This document shows positions 11,568 through 24,800 of a stretch of 64,000 nucleotides of DNA, piece after piece. The notes under the pieces are model-generated. The model did not search any database and was not told the origin of the DNA. It saw only the letters and a list, made by a program, of their open reading frames with translations. Where the stretch lies: NCBI RefSeq assembly GCF_954871325.1, contig NC_088777.1, positions 38,169,366 to 38,233,365 of the forward strand, read 5' to 3'. Position numbers and translations under genes: made by a program. This DNA is from Gordionus sp. m RMFG-2023 (Eukaryota; Nematomorpha; Gordioida; Chordodea; Parachordodidae). Numbering within the stretch: position 1 is the first letter of the stretch; each line of letters opens with the position of its first letter.

Positions 11568-13411
11568 CATTGGCGTACGCGGGCAAATCCCCCCCCCCGC
11601 CCCCAAAGCCAAAAAATGCAGATGCCGGATATATTTTTCAAAAATATTATTGTTTATATTAATTTATATTTGTTAATATTTATTCGTATCTCATATTAAA
11701 TATATATTTAATTACATTTATTATCACATTTATCTACTAAGTTATTTTATCAATTAATTTCGATTTCAAGTTTTCCGGCGTAATATTTACTTATTATTTT
11801 CAAATTTTTAGTGGTGTAATATTTATCTACCATTTTCAAATTTCTAGTCAAATAATAATTATTTCTGAAACTTCTTGTCCAACAGGGAAAAAGAAATTGC
11901 AACCTTGTCCAATGAGATAGAGTCTCTGCCATCAAGCAGTAACCGCTTTTAAGGAGTTAGAAGAGCCAATTATTTGCTATTACTGAAATATCACAATGGC
12001 CTGAAAGAAATATTTCCTCAGAAGCAAGAAAATTATTGGATTCAATGCTTATTCCAAATTTTATTTCTCATTAGAATGTATTATTTAATTATACAACTAT
12101 TTTAAGTATTACTTTTCAAAAACATGACATTGACTTGATTAAGAAGATGAGAATAGCGGAAAGTATTTTATCAGAACTCAAGGAAATTGGGGCTAATGTT
12201 GATGAAGAATTTCATATTTTATATTTTATTGTTGAGTCAAAAGCAGAGCTATACGTGTTTAATATTTGTCTCCCTCGACTTGTAGCAAGGCAAGCTCATC
12301 GTTAAAACATTAATATAGGATCAGTAGAAGAGTATATCTTAAATACAGATACATTAATAGCCCAAATAAATAAATTTTTAATTCATCATACAGCACTTAC
12401 TAATCTAAAAATATTACTTCCACAAAAGCCTTCCCAACCTTTTTCAGATGGTGATAGAAAAAAAAAATTTGTTAGATTTTTATTTAGAAGATGTTAAAGT
12501 ATCTTATGATGCCTTACTAGCTGAATAACTATGTTTATAAGATTAGCTATGGTTGATATAGTCCCAAAAAATGCTATGGATGCTCTGCTTTATTTCAAAC
12601 ACATTTTAGATTAAATTTCCAATGTATTAAAAGGGTTTATAAACTCTTCCTATTAGTAAACTAATGAGAGAACATTCTCTTTTTTAATAAGAATAACAGA
12701 GGCCTGCAGAAGTACCATTTGCAGGGCAAGGCCCGGATTTTTTTTAAAAATTTTTTACGGCCCGGGGTTTTTTTTAAAAAATTTTCAGGCCTGGTAAGGA
12801 TTTTTTAAAAATAAATTATATTTATTTTTGATTTTTATAGCTAATAATAACGATTTCAAATATAGGCTGTTTTAAAAAATACAGCCCGGATTGGGTGTTT
12901 TTTTAAAATAATTCAGGCCCGGCTTGGTTGTTTTTTTTTAAATTTCGGGCCCGGGTATATTTAAAAAAAATTAAAATACTGTCCGGCCCGGGGGCAGGGC
13001 CTGCAGGTCTCTGAAAAACATAAGAAGTACAACATCTGAAAGTAGATTGAAAGGTTTGGATCTTTTGAATATTCATAGGCATTTGACGACAAGCAAGGAT
13101 GAGATAATTGAAAAATTAGCTCAATCACAACGAAGATTGGATTTTACATTGTAAATATATAACATACAAAATGCAATTATTCCTAAGAAACTTTTTGTGT
13201 AAAGGCTCAAAAAATTCAAATTACTATTTTGGGTCATTGTGATTCTTTACATATAATTTTTTTATAATTCACATTAATTTAAAATTGTGTATTAGAAATA
13301 GTTATTATGTCCTAATAAATTTATGCTTGAAATTTTTAAAAAACAATAATATTTCTTAAAAAATTTTAAAATCCCCCCCCCTCTCTGACCAAATTCCTGT
13401 GTACGCGCCTG
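11568..13411 (+). mobile_element. Degenerate hAT element, ZMYM1-like transposase family (copy A)
   Basis: Ends are CATTGGCGTACGCGGG and GTACGCGCCTG, with flanking atatattt (11560-11567) and atatattt (13412-13419), a perfect 8-bp duplication. C-rich tracts lie just inside both ends. Coding traces on the + strand match the less decayed copy at 21394-23515 (for example [11 protein letters not shown], then ARQAHR and ATKG-like dimerisation residues near 13030-13150). The gene is dead. A GGCCCGG MITE (12697-13013) is inserted in the part encoding the C-terminal dimerisation region. A copy with the same nested insert lies at 49069-50994. Confidence 0.85.
12697..13013. mobile_element. GGCCCGG-rich MITE nested in hAT copy A
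   Basis: Termini are CAGAGGCCTGCAGAAG and CTGCAGGTCTCTG. The surrounding hAT sequence reads aagaataa before and aaaaacat after, whereas the uninterrupted copy at about 22885-22900 reads aagaataaaaacat, so the empty site is visible in the same window. Confidence 0.85.
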
Positions 13412-13419
13412 ATATATTT

Positions 13420-14568
13420 GGGTATAATATCTTTAGAATCTAAAACTTTAATGGCATCTTTCTCATTTTGAAATATAGTGCAACATCAAGTAATACATCA
13501 CTCTAATTCTGAAGCGATTTTAATAAAATAAACTATGTTAATTTTTTACTTATAAACATTATTATTTTTCGCTTAATAATTTTTGTAAATATATTAAATA
13601 CTAATAAATGTTAAAATTAATCTGTTTTCCATTTATTTATAGTATATACCTTTGGAATTTGATCGAAAATTTGGATAAGAATAACTTTTTAAATATTACT
13701 ATTTAAATCTCCCTACTATCTAAATTTTTAAATTTTAATATAAAATACACTGAACCTGGTTTGAACCAAGCTTCAAAAAAGACTAGGTTGGATATGATTC
13801 ATTTTTTTAGGAATATATCAAAAATGGGATACTTTGATTTGGGTCTCATTGGAAAACATATATATAAGTTTTTAATTTTAATTTCCTGCATAAAAGTGAA
13901 AATTAGCAATATAATTAATTATCAATTAAGATCTATAATTATAATTCGTTTATATTATGTAAAGTGGATTTATTTTAAGTACTATTATTATAATAAAAAT
14001 TTAATTAAATTGTTATACAAATAATTTTTAAATTTTAAAGAAAATATTAAATAATGAAAACATTATGTAAATAATTGATAATAAACATTTTCAAAATTTT
14101 TAAAATTCTTATTTTTGAAAAAATATTGATATTTATTCGTTATTCTAATCATTTGTGTTAAGAGATTTTTTTAAAAATATTTTTCTTTTTTTTTTACTAT
14201 CAATTTTTTTCCTTTACATATTTCCTTTTTATTAAAAAAAATGTTAAAATTTTGTTATGAAATTGAATACTTATGCTTTTTATAAGTAGGGGGAAAAAAA
14301 TTGATTCAGATTTTTATTGATCACTCTATTTTGGATATTTTTACATTTATATTATATTTATTTTGAACTATATTTTGATTAAAAAAAAATTATCGATATA
14401 AGTTTCAGAAAAATCATTTTGATATAAATAATAAAATAAACTTTGATTTAAAAAACAAATAATCAAATAATTTGTTTAAAGATGTAATATAATTTCTCCC
14501 TTAACCAATTTATACCTTACTGTTTCATCTATATAATGAAGAAGGGGTGATAAAGATATTATGATAAA
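13420..14568. other. Upstream intergenic region of the receptor gene
   Basis: Very A+T-rich. An 87-codon open frame at 13761-14024 has no family resemblance and looks like chance. A TATA-like ctatataatg lies near 14529-14538, about 35 bp before the chosen start codon. This could belong to the promoter or to the 5' leader; nothing else regulatory is evident. Confidence 0.4.
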
Positions 14569-15801
14569 ATGCGGAAATTTCTAATCGAGCAACTCGCTGG
14601 AGTTTTGATAATTATTTATAACATAATACTTCTAAATAGTGTAATGAATGACAGTATCATGGCTATATCAGTAGCTACTATTTATAAAACAGATAAAAAT
14701 TACAAAAACAAATTCTCTTCGATGTCAGAAATCACGAATGATTGGTTAAATTTAAATAATATCTCGCAGAATTCGAAATTTCTTGTCAACAAAAGGGAGG
14801 TTCCCAAATCGAACCTCACATCGTATGAAAGCAACATTACTTTCCTCACTCTCGAAGACAAATCGTTTGCGGACATTAATTTTGTGACCAATGACGATTC
14901 ATATCATTCTCTGAACTCTAGCCTTTCGGTCATGAGCGATATGGATAATATATTTCTACAAATTCGAAGCATACTAGATAAAAATCCAAATCTGAAATCG
15001 GCTCGGAAAATGTCTATAATAGCATATTCATTCATATTCGTCTTAGGTGCAACAGCGAACCTGGTCGTCCTTAAAAGTTTATTTCCTACATCTAGGGGTA
15101 ATAAAACGAAGTTCGATTCCCGTAAACATGCTAAATGGGGAGAAGGATCTGCGCAAAAAGAGAATCTCAGAAGTTTTAACCATTCTTCTATTATGAAACA
15201 TGTGGCGAGTCCGTCAAATAAAAGTTCTCTGATCATTCACGACACACCTTTAATTTCATATTGCGGGCATAAAACTTCCCCTGGATCCCGTAATTATTCA
15301 TTAAATAAATTGTCTAATTTAAAAGAAGATATTTATAAACCCGTTTCACCTAAGTCACAACCCATCAATGATTATGGTAATATAAATATTCATAATATGG
15401 AGGGTCTTAACCTTAAGAGGGCTAAAAGGAGCAATATTATGGCTCATCGTCAACCAAAACATTCCTACATCCAAAAGAATCATTCTCGTTTCAATCTACA
15501 TTCCAGGGTGCGATTGTTAATACTTCATCTCTGTCTAGCCGATCTTTTAGTTATCTTCTTGATGGTCCCTCTTGAAATAGGCTGGAGCGTAACCATTTCT
15601 TGGAGAGCCGGCAACGTGGCCTGCAAAATATTTGCATTTTTCCGCATCTTCGGCTTGTACTTATCTTCGCTGATTCTAATAGTAATAAGTATAGATAGAT
15701 GCTATACCATCTGCAACCCTCTGAAATTCGATCAAAACAAATTCATCAAAGGCATGATAACGGGCTCTTGGGTCATTGCTACATTGGCCAGTTTACTCCA
15801 A
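14569..15801 (+). CDS. Receptor exon 1: N-terminus to TM4
   Basis: Encodes residues 1-411. A hydrophobic stretch at residues 9-24 may act as a signal sequence. TM1 is about 148-170, the loop 171-313 (hydrophilic, S/K/N/H-rich), TM2 314-336, TM3 352-377 and TM4 394-411. The open frame runs on to 15849, but the exon must end at the CAA codon (15799-15801). The GT at 15802 gives phase 0 and joins SLLQ to [11 protein letters not shown], the arrangement of this receptor family. Confidence 0.92.
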
Positions 15802-18800
15802 GTTTTATATTTAAAATATTTTACCTGTAAGAAAAATAGTATATTTTGAAGATAGTAATCTTTCACCCCACACTTTATATTCATTTTTTATCACTCTTTA
15901 AAGTCCTGTCCTGTGAGCTAATTTAACATCATAACTTGCGTATTATTTTATGACCACTAAGAATGCTTAATGATATAATATAGCGTCGGCCTAGAATTGG
16001 AATGCTTCACTCGCGCAAATGTTTAAAATAAGAAAATCAACATTAAAGTTTAAAATCAAATATAGGAAGAGCTTATTGATCATTTTTGACAGAGCTATAA
16101 ATTTGACAAAAATTAATATTTTTTAATCTAGTTTTTATTTTTATATATTTTGGGAATAAATAAGTTATTATCCACTTCTAACTCAAAAATTTTGAAAATA
16201 TCGAGTGGAGCACTCCAATTCTAGACCGAGGACAATATAATTATATAATATTCAATCTTTTATTAATTTTCATGCGAATATAGGCTTTTGCTTGTATTTT
16301 ACTACGTTTTAATTTTTCCTCATTTTTATTATCTAATTTTGGCCAAATTACATTTTATTTCTTTAGTTTTTATGATATACCTTCTATTACTAGTGAATTA
16401 CACATAGAATCTGACAATATTTATTATAAAATTTAAAAATATTATTTTTATGTTTAGCGCCCATAGGAATCCCGGAAAAAAAACCCCTGGAAAAAAATCC
16501 CGGAAAAAAAACCCCCGGAAAATAAACCCCCGGAAAATAAACCCCCCGAAAAATAAACCCCCAGGAAAAAAAACCCCCGGAAAATAAATCCCCAGGAAAA
16601 AAAAACCCCCATAATTTTTTTCCATTTTTATAGAATTTACTTAAGACCTAATAATATAGGTATATTTTTATTTGGCCTACTCTTCATAAAAAAATTCTTA
16701 AATAAGAAAAACTGATGTTTAAATTGGTACTGGGAAAAAATGCCTCAGTAAAATAACTATGAATTGTAAAAAATTTTTGCTATAGTAAAAAATACAATAC
16801 CATCTTTAAATATGATATTAAATAGACTAAATTTGACATAATAAGAAATGTTTATTTTATTGGTAAATCATGATTATGTATATACAAATTTTATAATTTT
16901 AGTAATATTATATAAGTTGACATCGAATATTGAAGGAAATCGCTTTTATAAAATCTGGAAGGCTTCGCACCCCATCACGGTATTCTTCGCAAAGTTTCTT
17001 TAGCTGAATCTGGCTGTTAGAACTCTGCGATTTTGATTTCGATGTCCAACTACCTACGCGCCATTTTTCAAGTTTGGTTTCATCGGCAGCCACCTCGCAT
17101 TTCATTTTTTAATGAGTACCCAGATTGATGGGTGTTTATTCTCAACCAGATTAGAAAAACGATGATTCCAACCTTCGCATTGGTTATTTGTTTCTTTCTT
17201 CATCTGAGAGAGAGAGCTCTGATTCGCGTTCCAGGTTTCTGGAGGAAATTGAGGCTCAATTCGACGTGTTTGGAATTTAGAATTGCTTCTTATGACCTCC
17301 CTTGATACTCCATTGACATAATTTTTATCGAAATAATCAAGAATATCCTTACCATTGTTCGGAGTAACCGATCTCAGGAATGTCATTGCATTGCCCATAT
17401 CACATAACGGAACGAATGCTAAGCCGTTTATCATACCACAGAAAAAACTTAGAGTATCATCGGTCCTGTATTCGTTTTCATGACCCAGCTTCTGAATTTT
17501 TCTATGGGTACTTTGACACAAATGGTAAAAACATCCTCTAATTACGATGTGATCCCCTAATTGAAAAAATAAATATAAATTATTAAACATATTAATAATC
17601 ATACCAATGATACTCTTAACCGCGGTCATATATAAATTTTATGAATAAAATATTTTTGTAAATTAAAAATTTTTTTTTGTCTTTATATACGGTGATTAAT
17701 ATCTGTTCATTTAACTAGTTGCTGAACAATAATATTTTTAACAAATTATAAATTGCAATTGACTAAATACCAATTCAATATAAATTATTGCTAGATTATA
17801 CTTAAATATGAGAGTGTATAAAAATAATCCCAAGGGTTTTTTTTTCCTGGAGGTTTTTTTCCGGGGGTTTTATTTCCTGGGGGGTTTTTTCCGGGGCTTT
17901 ATTTCCTGATGGTTTATTTTCCGGGGGTTTTTTTCCGGGGGTTTTTTCCGGAGGTTTTTTTCCAGGGGTTTTTTTTCCTATTACCGCCCATAGATGCCAA
18001 ATGGAATCATTATCTTTTTATAAATATATTGTAAAATAAAATCTAAACTAGAAATTTCCCATCTAGGGAGTATATAAATAAAGATTTTATTTTGAAATTT
18101 TTTTTTTACTCATTAAAAAAAGTTGGACTTTAAAGGGTTAATTTAATTATAATAACTTATTATGAATTTATTTATAAAATATAAAATAAAAATATATCAT
18201 GAAATATAAAAATTTCATGTAATAAATGATTATTTAATTAAATAAATTGATAAGCATTTGACCTAGTTAAAAGTTCTCAAGTATAGTTGCTAATAAAGGA
18301 AGAAATTATTAGCAACAGAATTTTGGTCAACCTTACGATTAAAATGCTACTGCATTTATTCTGAAAATTGTATCGAACGGTGAATATAAAAGTTTTAAAT
18401 ATCTGGGTTGCGTTAATATTAGTGCCTTACTTATAATTCATCCATTTTTTCAATCACAAAAATTAACCGGATTTCAAGCCAAAAATAATGATATCACTCA
18501 CGCATTATTTTAGAAAACATTATCTCTGAAACTTGTATAAATAATTCGATATTTAATATAGACTAGAACTTCATCACCTTTGCGACATTAATTAATAGTG
18601 TTTTTAAAATTACTTTTAGTTAAATTATACCTTTGTAAGCGAATTAGGAACTATAACGGATTTAGGATGAGCTGGGTCTCAAATATCATATTTTAAATTT
18701 CTATTCAATGATTAATTACGTTAAATACATTGAGGTTTCTTTTCTTTTTCTCTGATTAAATTATATTTGAATTTTACGATCTTTAAGAATATTGTTTGTT

Positions 18801-21800
18801 TTTTTCGATTTATTATTTAGATAATAAAGATTTGCAAATCGGCCCGACGGGCTGGACCTTTTTTTAAAAAAATCCGGTTCAGTGGGCCGGGCCGGGCCGG
18901 GCCTAATATTTGTTTAAAAAATTTGGACCGGGTCGGGTGGGGCCTTGGAAATTTTTTTAAATATATCCAAATTTATCAACTTTATGTTCAATTTTTTATG
19001 TAAAATAAAAATATTTTATTTTATTTATAGAAACCAGACGCCAAATAACATATATCTTTTATTTTGAATTATAAAAATTAATTTCTAAATTTAAATAAAT
19101 TTGGACTGGACTGGCAAAACATTTTTAAAAAAATTTTGGGCCGAGGCGGGCTTGAAAAATTAGGCCCGATGCAGATCATTAGGAGATAATAGATGTAGAA
19201 GATAACTCATTATATTTTGAATCCAGTTATATTTTCAAAAACTTGATATAAATCTAAATTTCATATGACACTTTGCCAATTTTGATAGTACTAATTCTAA
19301 AGTAGCTAATATAAAATTCTTAAAAATACATGTTAAGTTTAAAGCTTCAGACCGTTTGGTAAACAGTATAAATAAAAGAGCAATTAGTAAAATTTTAAAA
19401 TTACTCTCTTATTAAAAAAAATCAACTTTTATCCCATTTTAAAATATGAGACTCGATCTCTAACAATGTAACTTTGATACTTTTATAATTTATTAGCGGT
19501 GCCATTAAAAGTTAGTCAAAAATTTATCTTTGAAAAATATGATACCAAAATAAGATAAAATTACATTTTTTTACTCTCAAGTGCTATCTATGGTTGAGCG
19601 ATTGTTTAGTAAAGTATTACTAACAATAAGTGCTCTTTAGGAAATAGATAGCATCTTTGAAAAAGTCCCGTTTTACATTTTTTTAAAAATATAATTCTAT
19701 TTTTTTCTTAAAATTTTTTTTTTATTCTTTAAAATTTTTTTATTCCTTTAAAATTTCAAACACAAGATTTAAAAAAAAATACATATTAAAAAAATATATT
19801 AAAACTTTTATAGTAGGGAGAGAAAAAATTTTAAAAATAAATGTTTAAAATATATATATTAAAAATGAACTAAAATATCAAAAAACGGGAGGGGGGGGGG
19901 GTGGTTAAAAATAGGCATTGTAAATAATGTCTGGCATAGAACCGAGGATGGAAATAAAATTGGATCCATATCTCGAGAGTATTCTTTAACTAAGGTATAA
20001 ATTTTCCTTGGTATCTCCCCTTCAGTTATTAAAAAAAAGATCGTTTCTTCGCCGAAGTGCTCTAAAAATACGCTTTCTATTGGGAATATTTGTTAATTTG
20101 AAGATTCGGCGGTCGCAATGGATACGAATTGTGCGTTCGATTTTGCAAATGCATCTATACAGGTATAATTCTAAACCAAAGATTGACCTCTTCGACCAAG
20201 GCGTAAAAGTGACGTCTGATCTTTTATTGAGATATGTAACTAAGTTTGAATTAAAACATTTTTTTTTAAATTTTCACACAATTTTTAAAATAGAATGAGA
20301 TGATTTTATAGAATTAGAAGAGGGGGTGTTATCAATAAGAAATGAAAGTACATTTTACTCTAGATGTGAATTATAAAAAGGAAAAATTTTACATAATCAT
20401 GATTTTAATCTCTCTTGTATACGCCACTGATTAACGCATAAGGAAAAAATAATACTAAAAATATGATCGAGGCAAAAAATAATAAAGTGCCCCTTTCCCC
20501 TCCATACAAAAAATTTAAGCTTCGGCTCTGAATCACTATAACCTTACCATCATTAATTTAGTAACTTAAATAAGGCCTTTACTTTATATTATAAATGATT
20601 TATGAGGAACTTAGATATAAGAGGGAAATTTATCACCATGAAAAGTTATATTTTGAAACTTTTTAGAACAAGTCATTTATCTTTATTTAAAAATGTATTT
20701 CAAATTCATAAATTATAATATATATACCATTTCTAGTATTCATTTAACCATTTATAAATAATGTTTTTTAAAACTATATTTATAATTTTGTATTTCTCTC
20801 TTATATTAGAAGGTTTAAATATTTTCATGTTTCTTACAGTCATAATTCATAAAAACATTAAATTTTAACTCATGTTATATCACATTATTATATTATTAAA
20901 TACGAAATACGAAATATTAATTTTTTATCGGACTAATATTTATTTTATTTTTTTTGAATTTTTAAAAATTTAACATTTCGTAAGGAATATTTTAATTATA
21001 AAATTAAAAAAAATTTCTTTGATGAACGTTAGAGTGAGTTGTTAAAGTATACGTTATAGAGACGATATTGTTGTATCAGAAACCATTTCTTCTTTGTATT
21101 GAAAGACATAGGCGAGATTTTTTAAATTTGAATGTATTTTAGTCTTATTACCATGCATTTTACCTATCTATATCAAAAAATCGATAAATTTTAGATAATT
21201 ATTGTCTTATATAGTCTAATCTTTTTTAAATGCAAATTATGAAATATAAAAAAATATATAAAATTTTATATAAATTAAAATTATTGAAATAAATTTTTTT
21301 TTAAATTCTACATAATTAAAAGCACAAATTAAAAATAATTGTTATTTTGAAAAAAATTAATTACTTCGAGTTCTTAACAAATTGGGTTGGGAACATCAAA
21401 TACCCCCCCCCCCCCCCCCAAAGCCAAAAAATGCAGATGCCGGATAAATTTTTCAAAAATATTATTGTTTATATTAAGTTGTATTTTATAATATTTAATC
21501 CATTCTCTTTCGTTTTAAATATATTTAATTACATTTATTTATTACATTCATCTAAGTTATTTTATCAATTAATTTCAATTTCAAGTTTTTCTTGGCGTAA
21601 TATTTATCTATCTAGTCAAATAATAATTATGGACATAAGAAATTTTTTAAACATACTGATGATGATGAAAATCCTAGTCATCTTACAAAAAAGCAAAAAA
21701 GTACAAATAATTTTATAACATTTCATAATTAGCCTAGAAGTAAAACATAAGCTTCTTGAAAAGGTAATAAAGATACCTAAGATTAATATTTTATTTAATA

Positions 21801-24800
21801 ATAGATTTATATTCTACCCCTCAAATTTCACACAAACTTTATGTGCTAATTGAAAGTTAAAATTTCAAAACAGCTATTTTACTAGATGGTTGTGGCAGAA
21901 TGAGATCAAGATAACTATTGAGGCTATACTATATTGTGGATTGCAGGGCCCAGAATTACATGGTCATTTGGATTCAGGAAGCTTGAATTTCAATAATAAT
22001 TATAATGAAGGTAATTTTCGTGGTCTTGTAAAATTTCAAGCATTAGGAGATTCTGTAAACAGAATTATTTCTGAAACTCCTTGTCCAACAAGGAGAAAGA
22101 CATTGCAAAAAGCTTGTCCAACGAGATGGAGTCTTTGCCATCAAAACAGCTTTTATAGAGTTAGAAGAGTTGATTATTATGCTCTTACTGAAAAATCACA
22201 CCTGAAGGAGATATATCCTCAGAAGCAAGCATATCATTGGTTTCAATACTTTCTTTTTTTTCTCATTAGTATATATATTATGTATTTTTAAAAACATAAC
22301 ATTGACTTGATTGAAAAGATGAGAATAGCGGAGAGCATATTATTAGAACTCAGGGAAATTAGGGCTAATGTTATTGAAGAATTTCATATTTTATATGTTA
22401 TTTTTGAGTCAAAAGCAGAGCTATATGAGATTAACATTTGCTCCCTCGGCTTGCAGCGAGGCAAGCTTATCGTCCTAACATTAATATAGGGTCAGTAGAA
22501 GAGTATTATAAAATAAATGTCTTTATCCCTCTCTTAAATACATTTATAACCCAAATAGAACGGGTTTTAATTCATCAGGCAGCACTTAGCAGTCTGCAGA
22601 TATTACTTCCACAAAAGCCTTACCAACCTTTTCCAGATAGTAATAGAAAAAAAATAAAATATTTATCAGATTTTTTTCATGTAGATGTTAAAGTATCTTA
22701 TATGAATGCCAACTATAGTATATAAAAGAACTATGGTTGATATAGTCCCAAAAAATGCTATGGATGCTTTGCATCATTTCAAACATCTTTAAGATTATTT
22801 TCCCAATGTATAATAAATTATATATATTAGCAACACTTCACATTAGTACTGCAACTAATGAGAGAACATTCCCTTCTTTAAGAAGAATAAAAACATACCT
22901 AAGGAGTACAACTTCTGACAATATATTAAATGGTTTGGCCCTTTTGAATATTTGTAGGCATTTGACGCCAAGCACAGATGAGATAATTGAACAATAAACC
23001 CAATCTCAATGAAGATTGGATTTTACATATAAATTTATAATATGCTTCTTAATTATTTTATGTGCGAATTAATATTTTAATTATATTTTTTCATGAATAC
23101 TTTTTAAGTTATTACATACAAAATACAATTATTCTTAAGAAACTTGTGTATAATTTATACTTTATATATAAATTTTAAAGGCTCAAATTTAAATTTCTAT
23201 TTTGGGTCATTTATTTTATAGTGATTTCTGATTTATATGCTGGTTATATTTACTTAACATTTTATAATTCACATTTATATTATAGTTTTTCATATGCTGC
23301 CGGTTATATCCGTTTAATATTTTTTTAATTCACATTTATTTTATAGTTTTCTATATGCCGGTTTATATATTTATTTTTTATAATTCACATTAATTTAAAT
23401 TCTGTATTAGAAATAGTTATTAGTCCTAAAAAAAATTATGATATTTTTAAATAACAATGATTTTATTTTAAAAAATTTTAATCCCCACCACACCAAATTC
23501 CAGCGTACGCGCATAGTTGGAAAGGTTTAAATTTTTAAATAAAATTGACAAATATTTTAAAATTTTTACAAGAAACAAGGCGTCGTTATTTTTTATTTGT
23601 AGTGCTGTAAACATTTCTAAAAAAATCGAACGCGTTCATGTTCACTTTCAAAAAAAGGAACGTGTTCACGTTCGTTCAAAATTTAATGATAAATTTTTTT
23701 TTAAATAAATGTCTTTTATTTGATAATATAATTATCGGTTAACCCAATATTTATCCAAATTAGGCAAGCCTGGAAATTGTGCTCATAGATGGCAGAAAGA
23801 TTTGGACCTTCATTAATGAAGCTCGAGGCTTGCGCAATATTTTAATGGCTGTAATTTAATTTAAAATCGGAGTAATCGAGTATCTAACAAAATTAGTATA
23901 TAAAATAGAGGTGGGCGCGGGCCTAATTTTTCATTCACGATCGGCCCGCTCACGGTGGCTATAAAAAAAATTCACGTCCATTCACGCTTACCATTAAAAA
24001 ATTTTCGACCCGACCCGCCCGCTCACGACAAGCAATATTTTGATTCACGCCCGTCACGCCTGAAAATTCACGGTGTTTTTAAATTTTTCAAAACTATATA
24101 ATTTTACACTTTTTTGAATTCATTCTATTATTTATCTAATTTCATAATCCATATTAATAACAACAAATAAATATAATCTATAAATCGAAATTTATTTAGA
24201 AAAAGAAGAATGTCCATCTTTTTTAATTTCAATTGTGTACGCCTTTCCTCTAATAAGAGATTGGCTACAGAAAATAACTTTTCACTAGAAGCCGAACTTG
24301 CAGCTGACAAAATTTTACTCGATAATTTTCTCAAAAAAGGAAATGAATATTCCCGCTTCCAAAATTTCAAAATATTGTCGTTATTTATCTTATATGAATC
24401 TTTTAAGTTCATCCTCAGAGCTTTCATCGGTGATGTTGATGCTTCATCAGAATCATCTAGAAATTCTCTAAAAAATTTTTTAGAATATACGGTCTTTTAT
24501 GAGTGTAGGATTTTAAAAAAGTTTTGCCGGCCGGGCCCTAACCCAAATTTTTTTTAAAAAGTTTTGCCAGCCAGCCCGGCTCTAACCCGAAATTTATTTT
24601 AAATAAATTAATCGGCCCCGCCAGGCCCGAATTTATTTAAATATAGAAATTAATTTTTATAATTACTTAAAATAAAAGACATATGTTATATAGAGTTTAG
24701 TTTCAAAAAATTAAATCAAAAATTTTTTATTTTACATAAAAAATTCAATATAAAATTGATAAATTTAGATATATTTAATAAAATTTCCAAAATCCGACCC

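Noticed and set aside
13761-14024. 87-codon open frame upstream of the receptor
   Set aside because: A+T-driven composition, no motif and no splice or promoter context.
15079-15507. Cryptic intron removing the long ICL1
   Set aside because: A good acceptor exists, but the GTs I checked after TM1 are in phase 0 or 1 while the acceptor needs phase 2; the stretch is also open throughout.
15802-15849. Continuation of receptor exon 1 to the in-frame stop at 15849
   Set aside because: The residues ([15 protein letters not shown]) break the family pattern, whereas splicing at 15801 joins SLLQ to [10 protein letters not shown] exactly as in AKH/GnRH-type receptors.
16398-16625. Open frame translating as repeated FPGVFFPG
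   Set aside because: It is the translation of the tandem-repeat terminal array of the Mutator-like element, not a gene.
20008-20298. + strand open frame [13 protein letters not shown]...
   Set aside because: Basic and unstructured; the - strand of the same block has a more protein-like reading.
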